From Adenanthera pavonina (lineage: Eukaryota; Streptophyta; Magnoliopsida; Fabales; Fabaceae), in the NCBI GenBank assembly GCA_026686845.1, contig JAIVEN010000003.1, positions 7,132,501 through 7,196,500 on the forward strand: a DNA stretch of 64,000 nt. Reading direction: 5' to 3'. Positions 25,531 through 37,860 of the stretch are shown here, in pieces (position 1 is the first letter of the stretch; each line of letters begins with the position of its first letter). Position numbers and translations under genes: made by a program. The notes below the pieces were generated by a model that saw nothing but the letters and a program-made list of their open reading frames with translations, ran no database searches and had not been told where the DNA came from.

Positions 25531-26366
25531 AATATATATATATTTTTTAATAATTTAGTATGAAATTTACATCAATCCTCCTGTTACAAAAATTGATATA
25601 GACAAAAGCAGAACTATTTTCTAACACCAACAACAATGACAACCAATAGAACTTGTGCTATATAATAAATCCCCAAAAACAAAATCGAAGACAAATAAGG
25701 CTACAAGTCAAAACTATAGGAAGCTAGCTACAACTCCTCTGTCCAATACAACATAAAACTAGGAGAGCACATCAAGACTATAGCCAAAATGAAACTTCAT
25801 AGTTTTTGTCCAATTTTTAGCATCCCATAATATCCAATCTAAGACAATATAATATATATGAATCTAGAGCCAAAAAAATTGAAGTTAAACCTGAAACCTA
25901 CACCAAATATATTGGGGATACTAACTTCACAATTTTGTCATCTACTAACTTCTCAAAAGCTGACCTTGCTTCATAAGCCCTGTATATGACATGGTAATTC
26001 AAGTTATAAATTAGGTACCATATTCAAAGCTGTATAAATTTGAAACCAAAAAAGTGAAAATATATGAAGTACAAAATAACTTGGGTTGCCAACAAAATAT
26101 ACACTTACAACTGGCAAGTTTATATTATGTAATGGCCAATAGATGATATAAAGGATTCAAAGTCCCAAACTAGAGAAAAAAAATATAGACTACATAAATC
26201 TAAAGCTATATACAAAACACATATTATGCTTGTCTAGGATATTATCAAATATCATAAATAAAACTGAACAAATGGATATTATCAAATATATTCAGCTCAT
26301 GCAAGTGGATATTATCAAACCCAATAGAACAAGTTCAAAGAATAAGACATGAGCTAGTTCTAACCT

Positions 26367-29073
26367 TTAAGGCATAGCGATCTCAAGAAAATAATTTGCC
26401 CAACGGCTTTGAATGTTGCCAATTTCCTCATCAGAAAAGCATTCTAGAATGTCCAGTGTCTGCAAATTCATAGCCCATCAAAACTTAAACTCAAAAAAGA
26501 ATAAAACTAATTTATGTAAATATAATTACCTTTTCAAATGATTCAACAATATCTAAAGTGATGATATCAAACATATGTTTCATCACATAAAATCCACACT
26601 CTAGGCTCCCTGAAGGTTGTTTACGAATCTACATATGAACAAATAATAAAGAATGACTATAATGAGAAAGGAAGGAATGTTTATTGAAGAAAATGCTTGG
26701 ATTCAAACAACTTACTTGTGGGAAAACCCAGTTGACATTCTTTAGATGTCGTGGACGTTTACCCCCCAAGTACTGTCCACTACCTAGGGCTCTATAATCA
26801 AATACATGCAAAAATAAATCATATTATATGCTAATAAATATTAAAAATCAAAATTTTTCACACAAAAAAACTTACGATTCAACATCAGACATGAAATCCT
26901 TTGTCGGTTTCTTCCATAAGGAGCAAAACCAAGTGATAACATCCTTTTGAGGGGAAATAACCATCAACTGCCAATGGGTCCTACAAAATAGGGAATGAAT
27001 TATATAAAGTCACAAAGCAATATCATACCAACTACAATCTTTTTCTTACCCATGATGATACGGTGCCAACAAACATTGCCCCTTGCATTCCTTGATCCTA
27101 GATCCAATATAGGCTATTATGTCCTCTTTTTTGTTCCCTACACTTTGGATGTGTTGTGGGCATAGAAATCCATATTTATGACTTTTTCCCTTTAAGGAAC
27201 AAAGGTGGTGGAGATACCTATGATATTACAAATATGTGAATTTTAAGAGGTATATAAGTGTTTAGATAGTTATTAGGGAATAAAAATATACTTACATCAC
27301 CCACAATTGGAGAATTGATATGTTCAGCATATCTTTCATCAAGAACTCCATCAAATCCTTCTTAGGAATATAGAAGTCATACATCGTTTCATCACCCACA
27401 ATCCCCTTATCCATAGTAATCGCTATAGGAGATGTGAGTTTCATTGCCACTACACACAAACGTGTCATTGGATCTGTCTGGGTTTCGGATTGGGGAATTG
27501 AAGCAAGTTCCTTTGATGGAGAAATTTCATAATCAATTAACTATGAATAAATATTTTATACTATATCAAATATAAAATGTGATAAAAACACAAGGTAGTA
27601 ATAAGATCTTTTATACCTTATCCGGAATGACTTGCACCAATCTTCTTGGCCATAGAATAAAATTATTGGGGGCTTGCCCCACTGTGTGAACCTCATCAGT
27701 AGGATATGGGACTATAGCATTGTCATCTTCAACTCGTGTAACCACCACCCTCACTTGATCTTCTTTGATTTGTTGGTGGTGAATGGTTGGGCCCAAGTTG
27801 CAAACTTTGCCAATTGCAACTAATCGCCTGTGAGGATCTTCCAAATACAGCCCACATGCTTCTTCAATATCTTGGGTGGGAGGATCCTCTGATACTGGGT
27901 CGGCAAAACAACTCCCTTTTGTGCTATGAACTACTGGAGAATCATTTCTCTCATCTTGTGCATCCATTTGTGCAGACATCCTTGTCGTGGCAAACATGGA
28001 CATCACTTCCTCCCTTACAGCTGCAAGCTGTGCTGCCACTTGCTTTGACACCATCTCTTCTACCTCATCCCTTGACACCATTCGTGAGCCAATGCGTGAA
28101 GGTGCTCCAAAATACGCCCTGATGCCCACTCCTCGTCCAACTCCTCTGACACGGCCACCATGCTCTGCTTTCCCTATAGCAGAGGCCAAAATATCCTTTC
28201 TACCAATGGGAGTAAAGGTTCCCTGGGAGCACTGCTCTTCAAGAGCGTCCTGTAAAGTGAAATAACAAACATAATTAACAAAATAGTAATCACCACCTTA
28301 ATTACTAATGCTAAATAAAAATTTTGATTAATCTTAAATTACTTACAATCTTCTCAGCAACTAAACGAGCCTCCTCGGACACATACTCGCCTTTCTTTGT
28401 CATATGGGCTAACTTCCATTTCTGATGGCGAGTGATTGGAGATAGAGAAGTAACATCGGATGAGCCAGTTTGTTCTTGTTGCTTCTTCAACTTTTCTTGC
28501 GTAATTTGTTCCTCAAGCATGTCATAAGATTTTCTTCGCCTCATAGTTACGATCTGGTAGTTCATTACCATCTGGAAGCATGCTTTTCAACAACTCAAGT
28601 AACTCTGTAAAACTCTTATCACTCCACCCATTCCTCGCTTTCAAGTTGACCAATCGTAACACTGCTGACAACCGTGTAAATGTAGTGCACCCTGGGTATA
28701 AAGGCTTATCTGCATCACTACACAAGCGATCATATATATGTGCTTGCTCAAAGGCCTCTACTCCAATATCATGAATCATGTCTTCTAGTCGATCATTCAA
28801 ATCAACATCAACTTCTCCATGGTCAGATACACTTGGCATTTCTAATTCACCATGCCATATCCATTCTGTATACCTTTTGTTGAACCCATCACAAAGTACA
28901 TGCTCTCTTATTTCTGTAATGCTCAATCTCTTCTCATTCAAACATTTCACACATGGACAATAAAACCTCCCATTGTTATTGGGAACATTTCGCTTAGCAA
29001 ATTCTAGAAACTCCTCCACCCCATTCTCATATTCATCACTCGTTCGTCTAGCGTTCATCCAACTACGATTCAT
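26367..29073 (-). pseudogene. CACTA transposase remnant joined to a C48 (Ulp1-like) peptidase domain
   Basis: Exons: 29073-28347, 28249-27617, 27540-27296, 27217-27050, 26980-26876, 26791-26716, 26628-26530 and 26459-26367. Exon 1 starts MNRSWMNARRTSDEYENGV and carries a transposase-associated domain (FYCPCVKCLN, EHVLCDGF, YTEWIWHGE) and the start of TNP2 (PLYPGCTTFTRLSAVLRL to YEAKKIL). There the frame ends, exactly where the TNP2 catalytic core should begin. A second overlapping frame resumes with a Transposase_24-like part (ITRHQKWKLAHMTKKGEYVS, GTFTPIGRKDILASAIGKAE). Downstream exons stay in phase and encode a C48 peptidase: THWQLMVISPQKDV with the catalytic His, KQPSGSLECGFYVMKHM with Gln and Cys, ending ANYFLEIAMP. 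The Asp usually seen in the WLDSL motif is Cys here (WFCSL). The DDE core is missing, so the transposase is dead; peptidase activity is doubtful. Confidence 0.85.
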
Positions 29074-30614
29074 CACTACCTGAAGGTAATTGGAATTCAC
29101 AAATTATCTTTAATTATAAGTTATATACAAATTTCGGCAGAGTCTCCCCCTAAAAGATAGACATCCCAATAATTTTAAAATGAAGAACTAACAGTCTAAA
29201 TCAATCACAATCCTCAAGCAAAGAAAAAGAATAATAGAGATAATTAGATGGAAAATGATAATATCATCAAGTCTAATGGTAAAGCATTTTTAAAGATGCA
29301 TCAAAATTCTGGTTTATATAGTTGATGACTATTCCTCCACATCATCTCATTTCATTTGTGTATAAGTGTTGGGCATACAAGATTTTCTCTAATTTCACAA
29401 GTAGGGTGTTAAATAAACCATATTATTATTTATGACTAGCAAATAATATAATTTGTTATAAATTTTATTTTATTATATTTATATCAATATTAATGACATT
29501 CAGCATTAAGCAAGTTGATCATTTTAATATTTTCTCCCAATAGTTCTCTCAATACACAATTTATTTTATAATTTGATTTGATTTAATATCGATATTAAAT
29601 CATTGGCTATACATTAAATGAATATATTATTATTTATATTATAATCAATTTTAGTTGATTCAGTTTAATTCAGGTTGATTAAATCGATTTTAATTGGTTA
29701 TGAACACCTTTATGTAAGTGTGACTAACTAAATATAGCTTCACATAATTACGTAAAAACAAATAATAAATAAATAAAAAGCAACTAAGCAGGAGCAGTAG
29801 CTAGACAGTGAGTACTGGCGTCAACATCAGCGTGCTCAATTCTTGTCACACAACAAAAGGAAGATGGTCAAAGTAAACTCGAATGCATATGATTTCGCTT
29901 ATATATCACATTAGTACATTCCCAGGCAATTGAAGAGCGTATGAAGGTCCATTGGCTAAAAAAGTATAAAAATTTATTTTAAAAAAATCAGTGGAGATGA
30001 CAGAAACAAGATCCATGTGATTTTTATATTAAGACTGTAACATCTTGTGATCATTTTCTGAAGGCCTATCCTTCGGTTCAATTGTTTTGGGCCACCACCC
30101 AGACTAGTTTTAGTCCAGTATATTACAGAATATAGAACAGTACGGAAAATATGTTCTATATGGAAGTATTACAGAATATATATTTCTAAATCAGCCATCC
30201 ACATACATTCCAAAAATATCATTGGCTAAGACAAAATATAGAACAAAAAAAGGAGATCCAAGATGAACCACAAACCTCAACAAGAAAGAAGATAGCTACG
30301 GTGAGTTATAGTAGAGGAAGAAGGAACAATGGCAGTAACGAGCACGAGTGTTGAGAGGAATAGGAGACGGTGCTGAAATGTAGAGGAACAGGAAACGATG
30401 GTGAAGAAAGACCCACGACTAGCAACCTACAGCCGATGCTAAACTGAACAAACTGGGCGACGGGTTGCGACGGCCATGGATGAAAATGAAAATGACGAGG
30501 AGAAGGAGTCACGCAGAGGAGAGAGTGTGTGCAGAGAGGATAGAGGCGCGGCAGGGTTGTGTTTCAGAAGCGAGGTCTTCAAACTTAAACCTAAAATGAT
30601 CTTTTTTTCATTTA
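29074..30614. other. CACTA interior upstream of its gene
   Basis: A noncoding part of the CACTA element. The segment about 30300-30590 is GC-richer and purine-rich on the + strand, and probably holds the promoter and 5'UTR of the minus-strand transposon gene. The short minus frame at 30306-30512 has no known domain. Confidence 0.45.
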
Positions 30615-31545
30615 AAATTACTTTTAAGATCGGTGCCCGATCTTAAAAGTGGAAATCACTTTTGAGATCTGGCACCGATCTCAAAAGTGAATTTTTTAGT
30701 TTTTATTAATATAAAATCTTTTTTTGTTAATATTAAAATAATCTTTAAAGGTGGACTTTTTTTGAAAGATAATTTTTGAGATCTAGCACTAATCTCAAAA
30801 GTAGATTTTTTTATTTTTGTTAATATTAAATCTTTTTTATTAATATTAAAAGAACTTTTAAGATCAATGCTCAATTTTAAAAGTGATTTAAAAAAAAAAA
30901 TTTCTAAGATCTGGCACCGATCTCAAAATTGTATTTTTTAGTTTTTATTGATAAAAAATCTTTTTTTTTTGTTATAATTAAAATAATCTTTAGAAGTGAA
31001 CTTTTTTTGAAAAATAATTTTTGAGATCTAGCACTAATCTCAAAAGTGGATTTTTTTTTATTTTTTGTTAATATGAAATCTTTTTTGTTAACATTAAAAG
31101 AAATTTTAAGATCAATACTTGATTTTAAAAGTAGATTTTTTTAAAAAAATAATTTCTAAGATCTAGCACCGATCTCAGAAGTGAATTTTTTTTTATTTTT
31201 TGTTAATATGAAATATTTTTTTGTTAATAGTAAAGTAACCTTTAAAAGTGAAATTTTTTTAATATGAAATATTGTTTTTCTTATTAAAAATAACTTTTAA
31301 GATCAGTGCGCAATCTTAAAAGTGGATTTTTTTTTAAAATATTGAGAAATAAACTTTTAAGATTGGGCACCGATCTTAAAAGTGAAATTTTTTTTAGTTA
31401 ACATAAATCTTTTTTATTTTAATTTTCGCTGACTTTTGAGATCGGTGCCCGATCTGGAAAGTCTAATATTCATCAAGTTATTTTCAAAAATGCCACCGGT
31501 CAAATTTTCCAGATCGAGTTTTTTTTAACCGATCTTAAATATAGA
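30615..31545. repeat. CACTA right subterminal repeat array
   Basis: About ten units of the type TTTTGAGATCTGGCACCGAT followed by CTCAAAAGTG, alternating with CTTTTAAGATCGGTGCCCGA-type copies. They are separated by poly-T runs and TTTTTGTTAATAT spacers. Many are imperfect palindromes centred on GATCGGTGCCCGATC. The array is about four times longer than the one at the left end. Confidence 0.8.
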
Positions 31546-33796
31546 TGTTAAAAGGCTATTTTCTACTAGTGATTTGTTTCTCTTTATTTTTGAGGATAAG
31601 AGCGACTATAGATCGTCGAGATGCCCCTTGGACTGTTTCTGGCCCTATTATCAACTTGAAACCCTCGTCGTCGTTCCTCTTTGCTTTTGAAGTTGATAGG
31701 CAATATTTGTGTGATTTCTGGGCGCAAATTCATAACTTCCCTTTGGGAGGTCTTAACAAAGAGAATCTGCTATGTCTTGGGGCACAGGTGGGCACTGTGT
31801 TGGTGGCTTAAGAAGAACCCTTGTTGAATGGCGGTTTGGTCCGAGGCTTTGCAACAGTATATATGCGTTGTTGTTGATACCACTCAACCTCTGGTGGAAG
31901 GTGTGTGGCTTCCTAGACCAGGTTTACATAAGTTATGGCGTCTTGTTCAGCATGAAAACTGAAAAGCTAGCTTCACACTTTTTGCTGTCATTGTATTATT
32001 CTTGGCCATGATTAATAAGGTCTGCTATTCTGTTCGACTTCACTCTACTGGGGATGAAACACTGGAAATTTGGTGCTCATTTATGTGCCTCGATCTTCCG
32101 TGAGACTGCTAGTAGCAGTGGTGCCTGTTAGTGAAGCTCAGGAATTTAATCATTTCCATGAGGAACCTAGGGCGGCGTATGGGCATCCCGACAATCCTCT
32201 TATTGTCGGTGCAATTAACAGTGGTGGTCATGTTGGTAACTAACGTGAGACGTTTTTAGCTTTGCATGGCTTGGAGGATGTGTGGCAGACGAACAATATG
32301 GGAGTTGAGGTGCAGTTGTCAGATCACTCTCTGTTGACAAATTCTTTACTAGCCTCTACAACGCACCGTCTTGTCATTGTGAATATGGCCCAAGTCCATC
32401 ACGAGTCTTCCTTGAAGTGGGCCCCTGTGATTTCTGTTGTCTCTGTTTTGCTGAATCATGACTTGGATTGAGGGGTGGATCCTTATGACACAAGGGGTGG
32501 GACTTCTAATCAGATAAATGGTGCTTCGGATTATCCCTTTTTATATCTTTGAATTAACTTCTTACCTTCATCGTGTTTCTCTCAAGAGAGCGGTGTCTGA
32601 AGATCTGAAGATAGTAATCTATATGTTTCCGAGAGGCAAAAGTTAGACAAGGGTAAGGCGATTGTGGATGAAAGTCAGAGTATTGCTCGTGTTTCTGTCT
32701 CCGTGGGTCCATCAAATTTCTGCATGAAGAAGGAATCGTAAATATCGTCGAGTGCAATTTAAGCCCATTTTATCTCCATGTGAAGATGGTTTTGTTTAGA
32801 GCACTGTGCAACCTCATGAGGAAGAATACGCTGATGCGATCTCTGCCTCTATTGAAAAAGGCTTTGTGCCTTGCCTCAGAAAGCACCGAGGAGCCATGAG
32901 TGCCTTATCTTGGAATTGTCAAGGTTTGGGGTTGCCTTAAGAGTTAAAATGCTTAACTTTGTATGTGCACAATTTAAATTATTATGGAAACTACGATGCA
33001 GAAACAGTAGATTGTATTTATCGAAGAATGCCTTTTCCCAATTTTATCTATAATTTTTTTTTCGCATGAAGGAAGGCCAATTTTATCTATATTGATACTA
33101 TAGGACCAGAGTGGGCTTGCTTTGGAATTCTTGTTGATATCCTCTATCTTTTTAGGTTTTATGAGAATTTCTCTGCCAGGATCTCTTTCATGGTGGATTG
33201 ACTTGTTAAGTTTTCTTACAGAGGCATGTGTTTCTCAATTCTCAGATGGGGTTCTCCACCCACCATGCTTCTTAGTTTCTATTATTAGTTTTGATGTTTT
33301 GTTTGTTTTAATGTACCTTAAACTCTGTAATGTTTATTTTCCTGTAATGCTATTTTCTTTTATTAGCCAAATTTTTTTAATTGCTATTTTAGTTTTGTTA
33401 TGATGATGAGAAATTCAGTTTTGGCCAAAAGAAAAAAAATGCCCCAGTTGTCGTTAAGCTCACTTTACAACCTTAGTTAAATCTTTGTTAAGTGGTTCAT
33501 AGGTAGCGTTTTCCAGTGAGTTTGTGAGTAACATGACAGATAGATAGACATACATACATATATATATATATATATATTGGTAATACTCATATAATATGAG
33601 AATAAAATTATGATTAAATTTTAGAAGAATGGAAAAAGAGATTCTTCATCTAATATTAGATTTTAGACAAATTTGTTAAAAACTTTCAAATAAAAAATAA
33701 AATCAAAATTTCTTGCATAGTTGTTTTACATAAATGAGAAAATGGGTCAGCCATGCAATTTTTCAATATAGGGATTTATTAATATTTTTAAATATA

Positions 33797-34070
33797 CTTC
33801 ATTCGATCCAAAATATAAGTCCAATTTAACTAATTACACAAAAATTAAGAAATGTACTTTTACTTATTAAATTTATAAAAAATATATTATTTTCCAATAA
33901 TACCTCTATTTAATATATTGCGTTTAAAATTTATTATCTTTCTTGCATTTAATAGTAAATAAGAATAAAATAAAAAAAATAACATTTAATATCCAATCAA
34001 TTATTAAATAAGACTTATATTTTGGATTAAAAAATTTTTTAAAAGAGGACTTATTTTGGATAGGATGGAG
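33797..34070. mobile_element. Stowaway-like MITE, 274 bp
   Basis: It begins CTTCATTCGATCCAAAATAT and, read from the other end, CTCCATCCTATCCAAAATAA, with TA on both sides (33795-33796 and 34071-34072). Inside both ends an AAGTCC block is mirrored. Noncoding. Confidence 0.75.
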
Positions 34071-34072
34071 TA

Positions 34073-35572
34073 ATTTAATGTAACAATAAACTATCCAAAT
34101 TATTCCAAAATCAAGGATCAATATATCAAGTAGAAGACTCTTTATTTAAATTGTACTTTTTAATAAAGGCTTAGATTTCCTTTATTAAATTTTAGTTTAT
34201 TTGTTGTTTTGAGTATTATTTTATTTTGAATAGAACAAAATATCAAAATCAAAGCAAAATATTGGCTAAAAAAACCAAATCAAGATATATAATAAAAAAT
34301 ATATTTCCACCCTCATCAAATAAAGAAATCATTCATCCATAAACCCTCCATTTTTAGGCATTTTCTCTTTCACATAGAAATACTGCCCAGATCAACACAT
34401 TTAAATTTGCACGAAACGTAAAATCTAAGGCAGAGATTTTGATGCACGTTTTTTTAATTTGTGGGAAATAGAAAACTCCTTTAATTGACTTAGTTATTTA
34501 ATATTTGTTTAACTAATTTAATCAATCAAAGTGAATAATCTATATATATACACAAACTAAAAAATTGTTATTTTATGATGTCATTGTTTTTATTATCTTT
34601 ATTGTTTTTCATTAATTCCTATTGAATTCCATGGTTTTTAAATTTTAAATTAAAAGAATATGGAATTCAACAATTTCCTTTTTTTTTTGCAGGAAAAAAT
34701 CAATTCAATTACGATAAAATTAAATAATTTAACTTCAAAATTTTCAAATTAAAACTATTTTAGATTTTGATCCCAAATAAACAATTTGCTGATTTTAGAT
34801 TTACTTCATATTTCTCTATATGATTAAGTGATAATTCGGTAATTTTTCATTGAATATTGGAAATTTCTTAATAAATTATTTATTAGGATTTGTGGACAAA
34901 TAGGCAATCAATCGAAAACTGAGAATATTGAAAATATTCTTTCTTCTGCCAGTAAAAGGATATGGTCCTATGGAAGAGAATCAGTGAGCATGAGATTTCT
35001 CTCTACTTTTCTCCATTACAAACAACTAGATTTTCTCTCCAGCGCATTGCAGGGGCACATGCAAGGATTTGCCACTAAAAATATGTATTTAATTTATAAT
35101 TATAACTAAGTAATGGTAAAAAATTATGAAAAGCATGCTACATTAGGGGAGTAAAAGATCAAAGAAATTAAATAATTAAATTCAATTATTTTTTTTTCAA
35201 ACATTTGAATTAAAAATTAAATATCTAAATTCAATTCAGCGAGTTAAGATAATGGGATAGAGAGTTAAATAAATCTTCATGACTCTTTCAACATTCTTGT
35301 ACGAACAATATCTGCGTACACAATCAATTTTCCAGCAAACCAGCATCCAATTAATGTGCTCTCAGAACATATCACAAACGACGACATAAAAAAAATTGAA
35401 ACAATCTACTTTACTTACAAGAAATGGGAAGCGGTTATAGAGATTTTAAAATTTAAAGTTTGAATGTATATTTTAAAAAGAGAAATAAAAAAATATAAAT
35501 TAAAAAAAATTAACTAATTGAGCCCAAACAGTTTTTTGTGAGGGAAGCTGACATTGTTAATGGCTTGGCTTC

Positions 35573-35607
<35 letters not shown>

Positions 35608-36167
35608 GATTACCTTCATGATGAAAAAAAATCACATAACATGTACATCAAATCCCTATATTTTCTTGGAGATCAAATGAAACACAGCACGAGCAAAAAA
35701 AAATTGTGATTCTAATCGAAAATTTAGAGTGACACATGGTAGATAAAACTATAAATAATGTCGATGGAAAAAAAAAAAATCTGTATACAATGTTAGCAAT
35801 ATGGCCCATGATGAATAAAGATGTTTGTAAGTACATGCTACAACAAGTTTCCTAATCAACCGATCTTGATAATATAATATATATTAGGTGAAAGAGCATA
35901 TCTTAGGTCTCACCAAATAAATACAAAGAGTGCATGTAACATTACTACCAGATGAAAAAATGTCAACATCACAACTAAGTGTCAATCAATTCAAGCTCCA
36001 AGTTAACTCATGGATCATTTTTTTGGATGATAATTTATGCATCATTTTAATTAAAGCATTTACCATTTATGGATTATTTCTTCAAATACCCAGTCCAATA
36101 GCATATGACGAAGATAAAAAACTAAGGAAGAGCTTTTATCCAAAAAAAAAAAGGAAGAGCAAAAATC
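34073..36167. other. Gene-free AT-rich stretch
   Basis: No gene is supported. It includes a (TA)n tract at 35581-35607 and scattered poly-A/T runs. The frame at 35930-36220 overlaps the start of the next transposon and has no known domain. Confidence 0.4.
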
Positions 36168-36591
36168 TAGAGCCCGTAAAATGGGTCAAGCCTGATAGGT
36201 TGATCAGTTTGACCCAATAAAATGGACAGGCTGAGTTTTAAATATATGAGTATAAATAGAAAATGTGTTTTTCAAGCCCGACCTGTTTAGGTCTGGCCCG
36301 ATTAGCCATTTTTTTGTTTAAAATATTTAAAAATATATTATTTTATTAATTAGTGATATATAAATTGTAAAATTTAAATATTATATTAATTTTTATTGAA
36401 TAATAATAATAATTAGTTATATTAATTTAGATAATAATATAAATTTTTTTAAAATAAAAAATATATTAAAAAAATATAGGCCCGCGGGGCTATGCCATAC
36501 AGGCTTGGGTTTTTTTATCCCGAACCTATTTGGCAATCCAAACTTTTTGGCCCAACTCATGGCAGGTTGGCCCGGATTGCCACCTCTACAT
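36168..36591. mobile_element. Probable hAT-like nonautonomous element
   Basis: A left part with CCCGTAAAATGGGTCAAGCC and AGCCCGACCTGTTTAGGTC, an AT-rich middle, and a right part with CAGGCTTGGGTTTTT, GGTTGGCCCGGATTGCCACC form the widespread plant repeat whose end reads TAGAGGTGGCAATCCGGGCC on the minus strand. The GGCCCG and AAGCC motifs occur in opposed orientations. No convincing target duplication was found, so the edges are approximate. Confidence 0.5.
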
Positions 36592-37239
36592 TAATCTACT
36601 CAAATTTTAGTGCTCACCTATGAACTCTGAAGGAAATTATCACAAGTTGTAAACACTTGTAAAAATATAAGATCATTTTAAGGAATTTTATATTCATACA
36701 ATTCCTAAAAGAAATTAAGGATTCAATTTACTTGTAAGATGGCTAATAAGTTAGTTATTATACTCCATGGAATATACAATTTTTCATAGCTAGAGCAAAT
36801 ATGAATTTATAAAGTACCAAGAAATAGTGAATAGAAATTTACATCATAAAGCTTGAAGGAAGTGAATATGCTTAAAATCATAAATATAAAAGAAATATAT
36901 AGTAAAAGTTGCCAAAAAAAAATTTAGAAGTTAAATTGAAATCAAATCAAATAACCATATGCATTTATCTGTCGGAATAGAAATTCATTAGGAATTGATT
37001 TTTATAAGAAAAGAATAAATAACAGAGAGAGAGATGAAAAAAATCAAATAAACATGAGATTTTGAAAAAAAAATAAAAACCTTTTCAGTGATAGAATTAA
37101 AAATACAAAAGAGGAGGCTGCTTTAATTTGAAGTGCGAAGCAAGAGAGAAAAATCTCCCCTTCTGATGTATGCAAGAGAGAAAAATCTAGAAATAATAAT
37201 TTTGAAGTGAGTGTAAAAAATTATAAATTGAAAAAATGG

Positions 37240-37860
37240 TTAGATATCATAAAAATCTATATAATTTTTCTCAATTTTAAGGAAATTTTTTTGGAAAATA
37301 TTAAAACACAAAAATAAATAATTAAAAAATTATTTATAATTCAAATGAAATAGATATAATTAGTTAGAGAAAAAATTTAAAACACATAAATAAATAATGA
37401 TAAAAAAAATAAATAAATATTATAATTGATCAAAATAGATCTAAAAAATATCATATTAAATTATAAAGTATAATAATAGGTTTTCAACCATTTGAATTTA
37501 GAATATTTTTATGTATACTTTCATGAAAAAAAATAAAAAACACAAATACCTTATATAAGAAATTAGATATAAGTTAAACAAAATATATATAATTAGTTAT
37601 GGAAAAAAATAAATTACATATATAAATATAATAATTAATTGAAATAGATTAAAAAATATATAATTTTAAACCATCAAATCTAATAATAGGTCTTATGTAA
37701 TTTGAATTTAAAAGATTTTTATGGAGATTTTTCTGGGAAATATTGAAATGCATAAATAAATTATATAAACAAATTACATATAATTTAAACAAAATATATG
37801 TAATTAGTTTTGGAAAAAATAGATATAATTGGTTATGATTAAAAGAATTTTATTAAATTT
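37240..37860. repeat. Degenerate tandem repeat, about 210-235 bp per unit, three units
   Basis: The phrase ATAATTAGTTAnnGAAAAAA recurs at about 37357, 37590 and 37800 (the last as GTAATTAGTTTTGGAAAAAA). The phrase TAATAGGTyTT, then CATTTGAATTTA or AATTTGAATTTA and TTTTTATG, recurs at about 37473 and 37684. The units are noncoding and AT-rich. Confidence 0.65.

Larger units (their letters stand above)
25273..31571 (-). mobile_element. CACTA (En/Spm) DNA transposon, 6.3 kb, nested in the LINE-like element
   Basis: The left end reads CACTAGTACAG and the right end reads ...TTCTACTAGTG, so the tips CACTAGTA and TACTAGTG are perfect inverted repeats. Both sides carry ATT (25270-25272 and 31572-31574), the three-base target duplication of CACTA elements. 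Subterminal arrays of GATCGGTG/CACCGATC-type motifs line both ends. The interior carries a rearranged transposase and peptidase gene on the minus strand. The LINE frame continues on each side. The coding region is broken, so the element is not self-sufficient. Confidence 0.93.
24890..33440 (+). mobile_element. Decayed LINE-like retroelement, interrupted by the CACTA element
   Basis: Left of the CACTA, a + strand frame near 25112 reads MDFNVDGSQDLEDRVIDLKA. Right of it the match continues as DAPWTVSGPIINLKPSSSF, FAFEVDRQYLCDFWAQIHNF and PLGGLNKENLLCLGAQVG. This is the DUF4283-type ORF1 region of plant LINE elements (family pattern PWTFDGHLLNLK and FWVQIHNLPL). Further on, near 32897, MSALSWNCQGLGLP resembles the start of the LINE endonuclease (family NILSWNCRGLGNP), followed by a stop. 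No reverse transcriptase was recognised. An A-rich tail-like run lies at 33428-33440. The outer limits are estimates. It is dead, with many stops and deletions. Confidence 0.6.

Noticed and set aside
28580..28963. Plus-strand frames opposite the CACTA gene
   Set aside because: They are shadows of the minus-strand transposase-associated domain, which carries clear family motifs.
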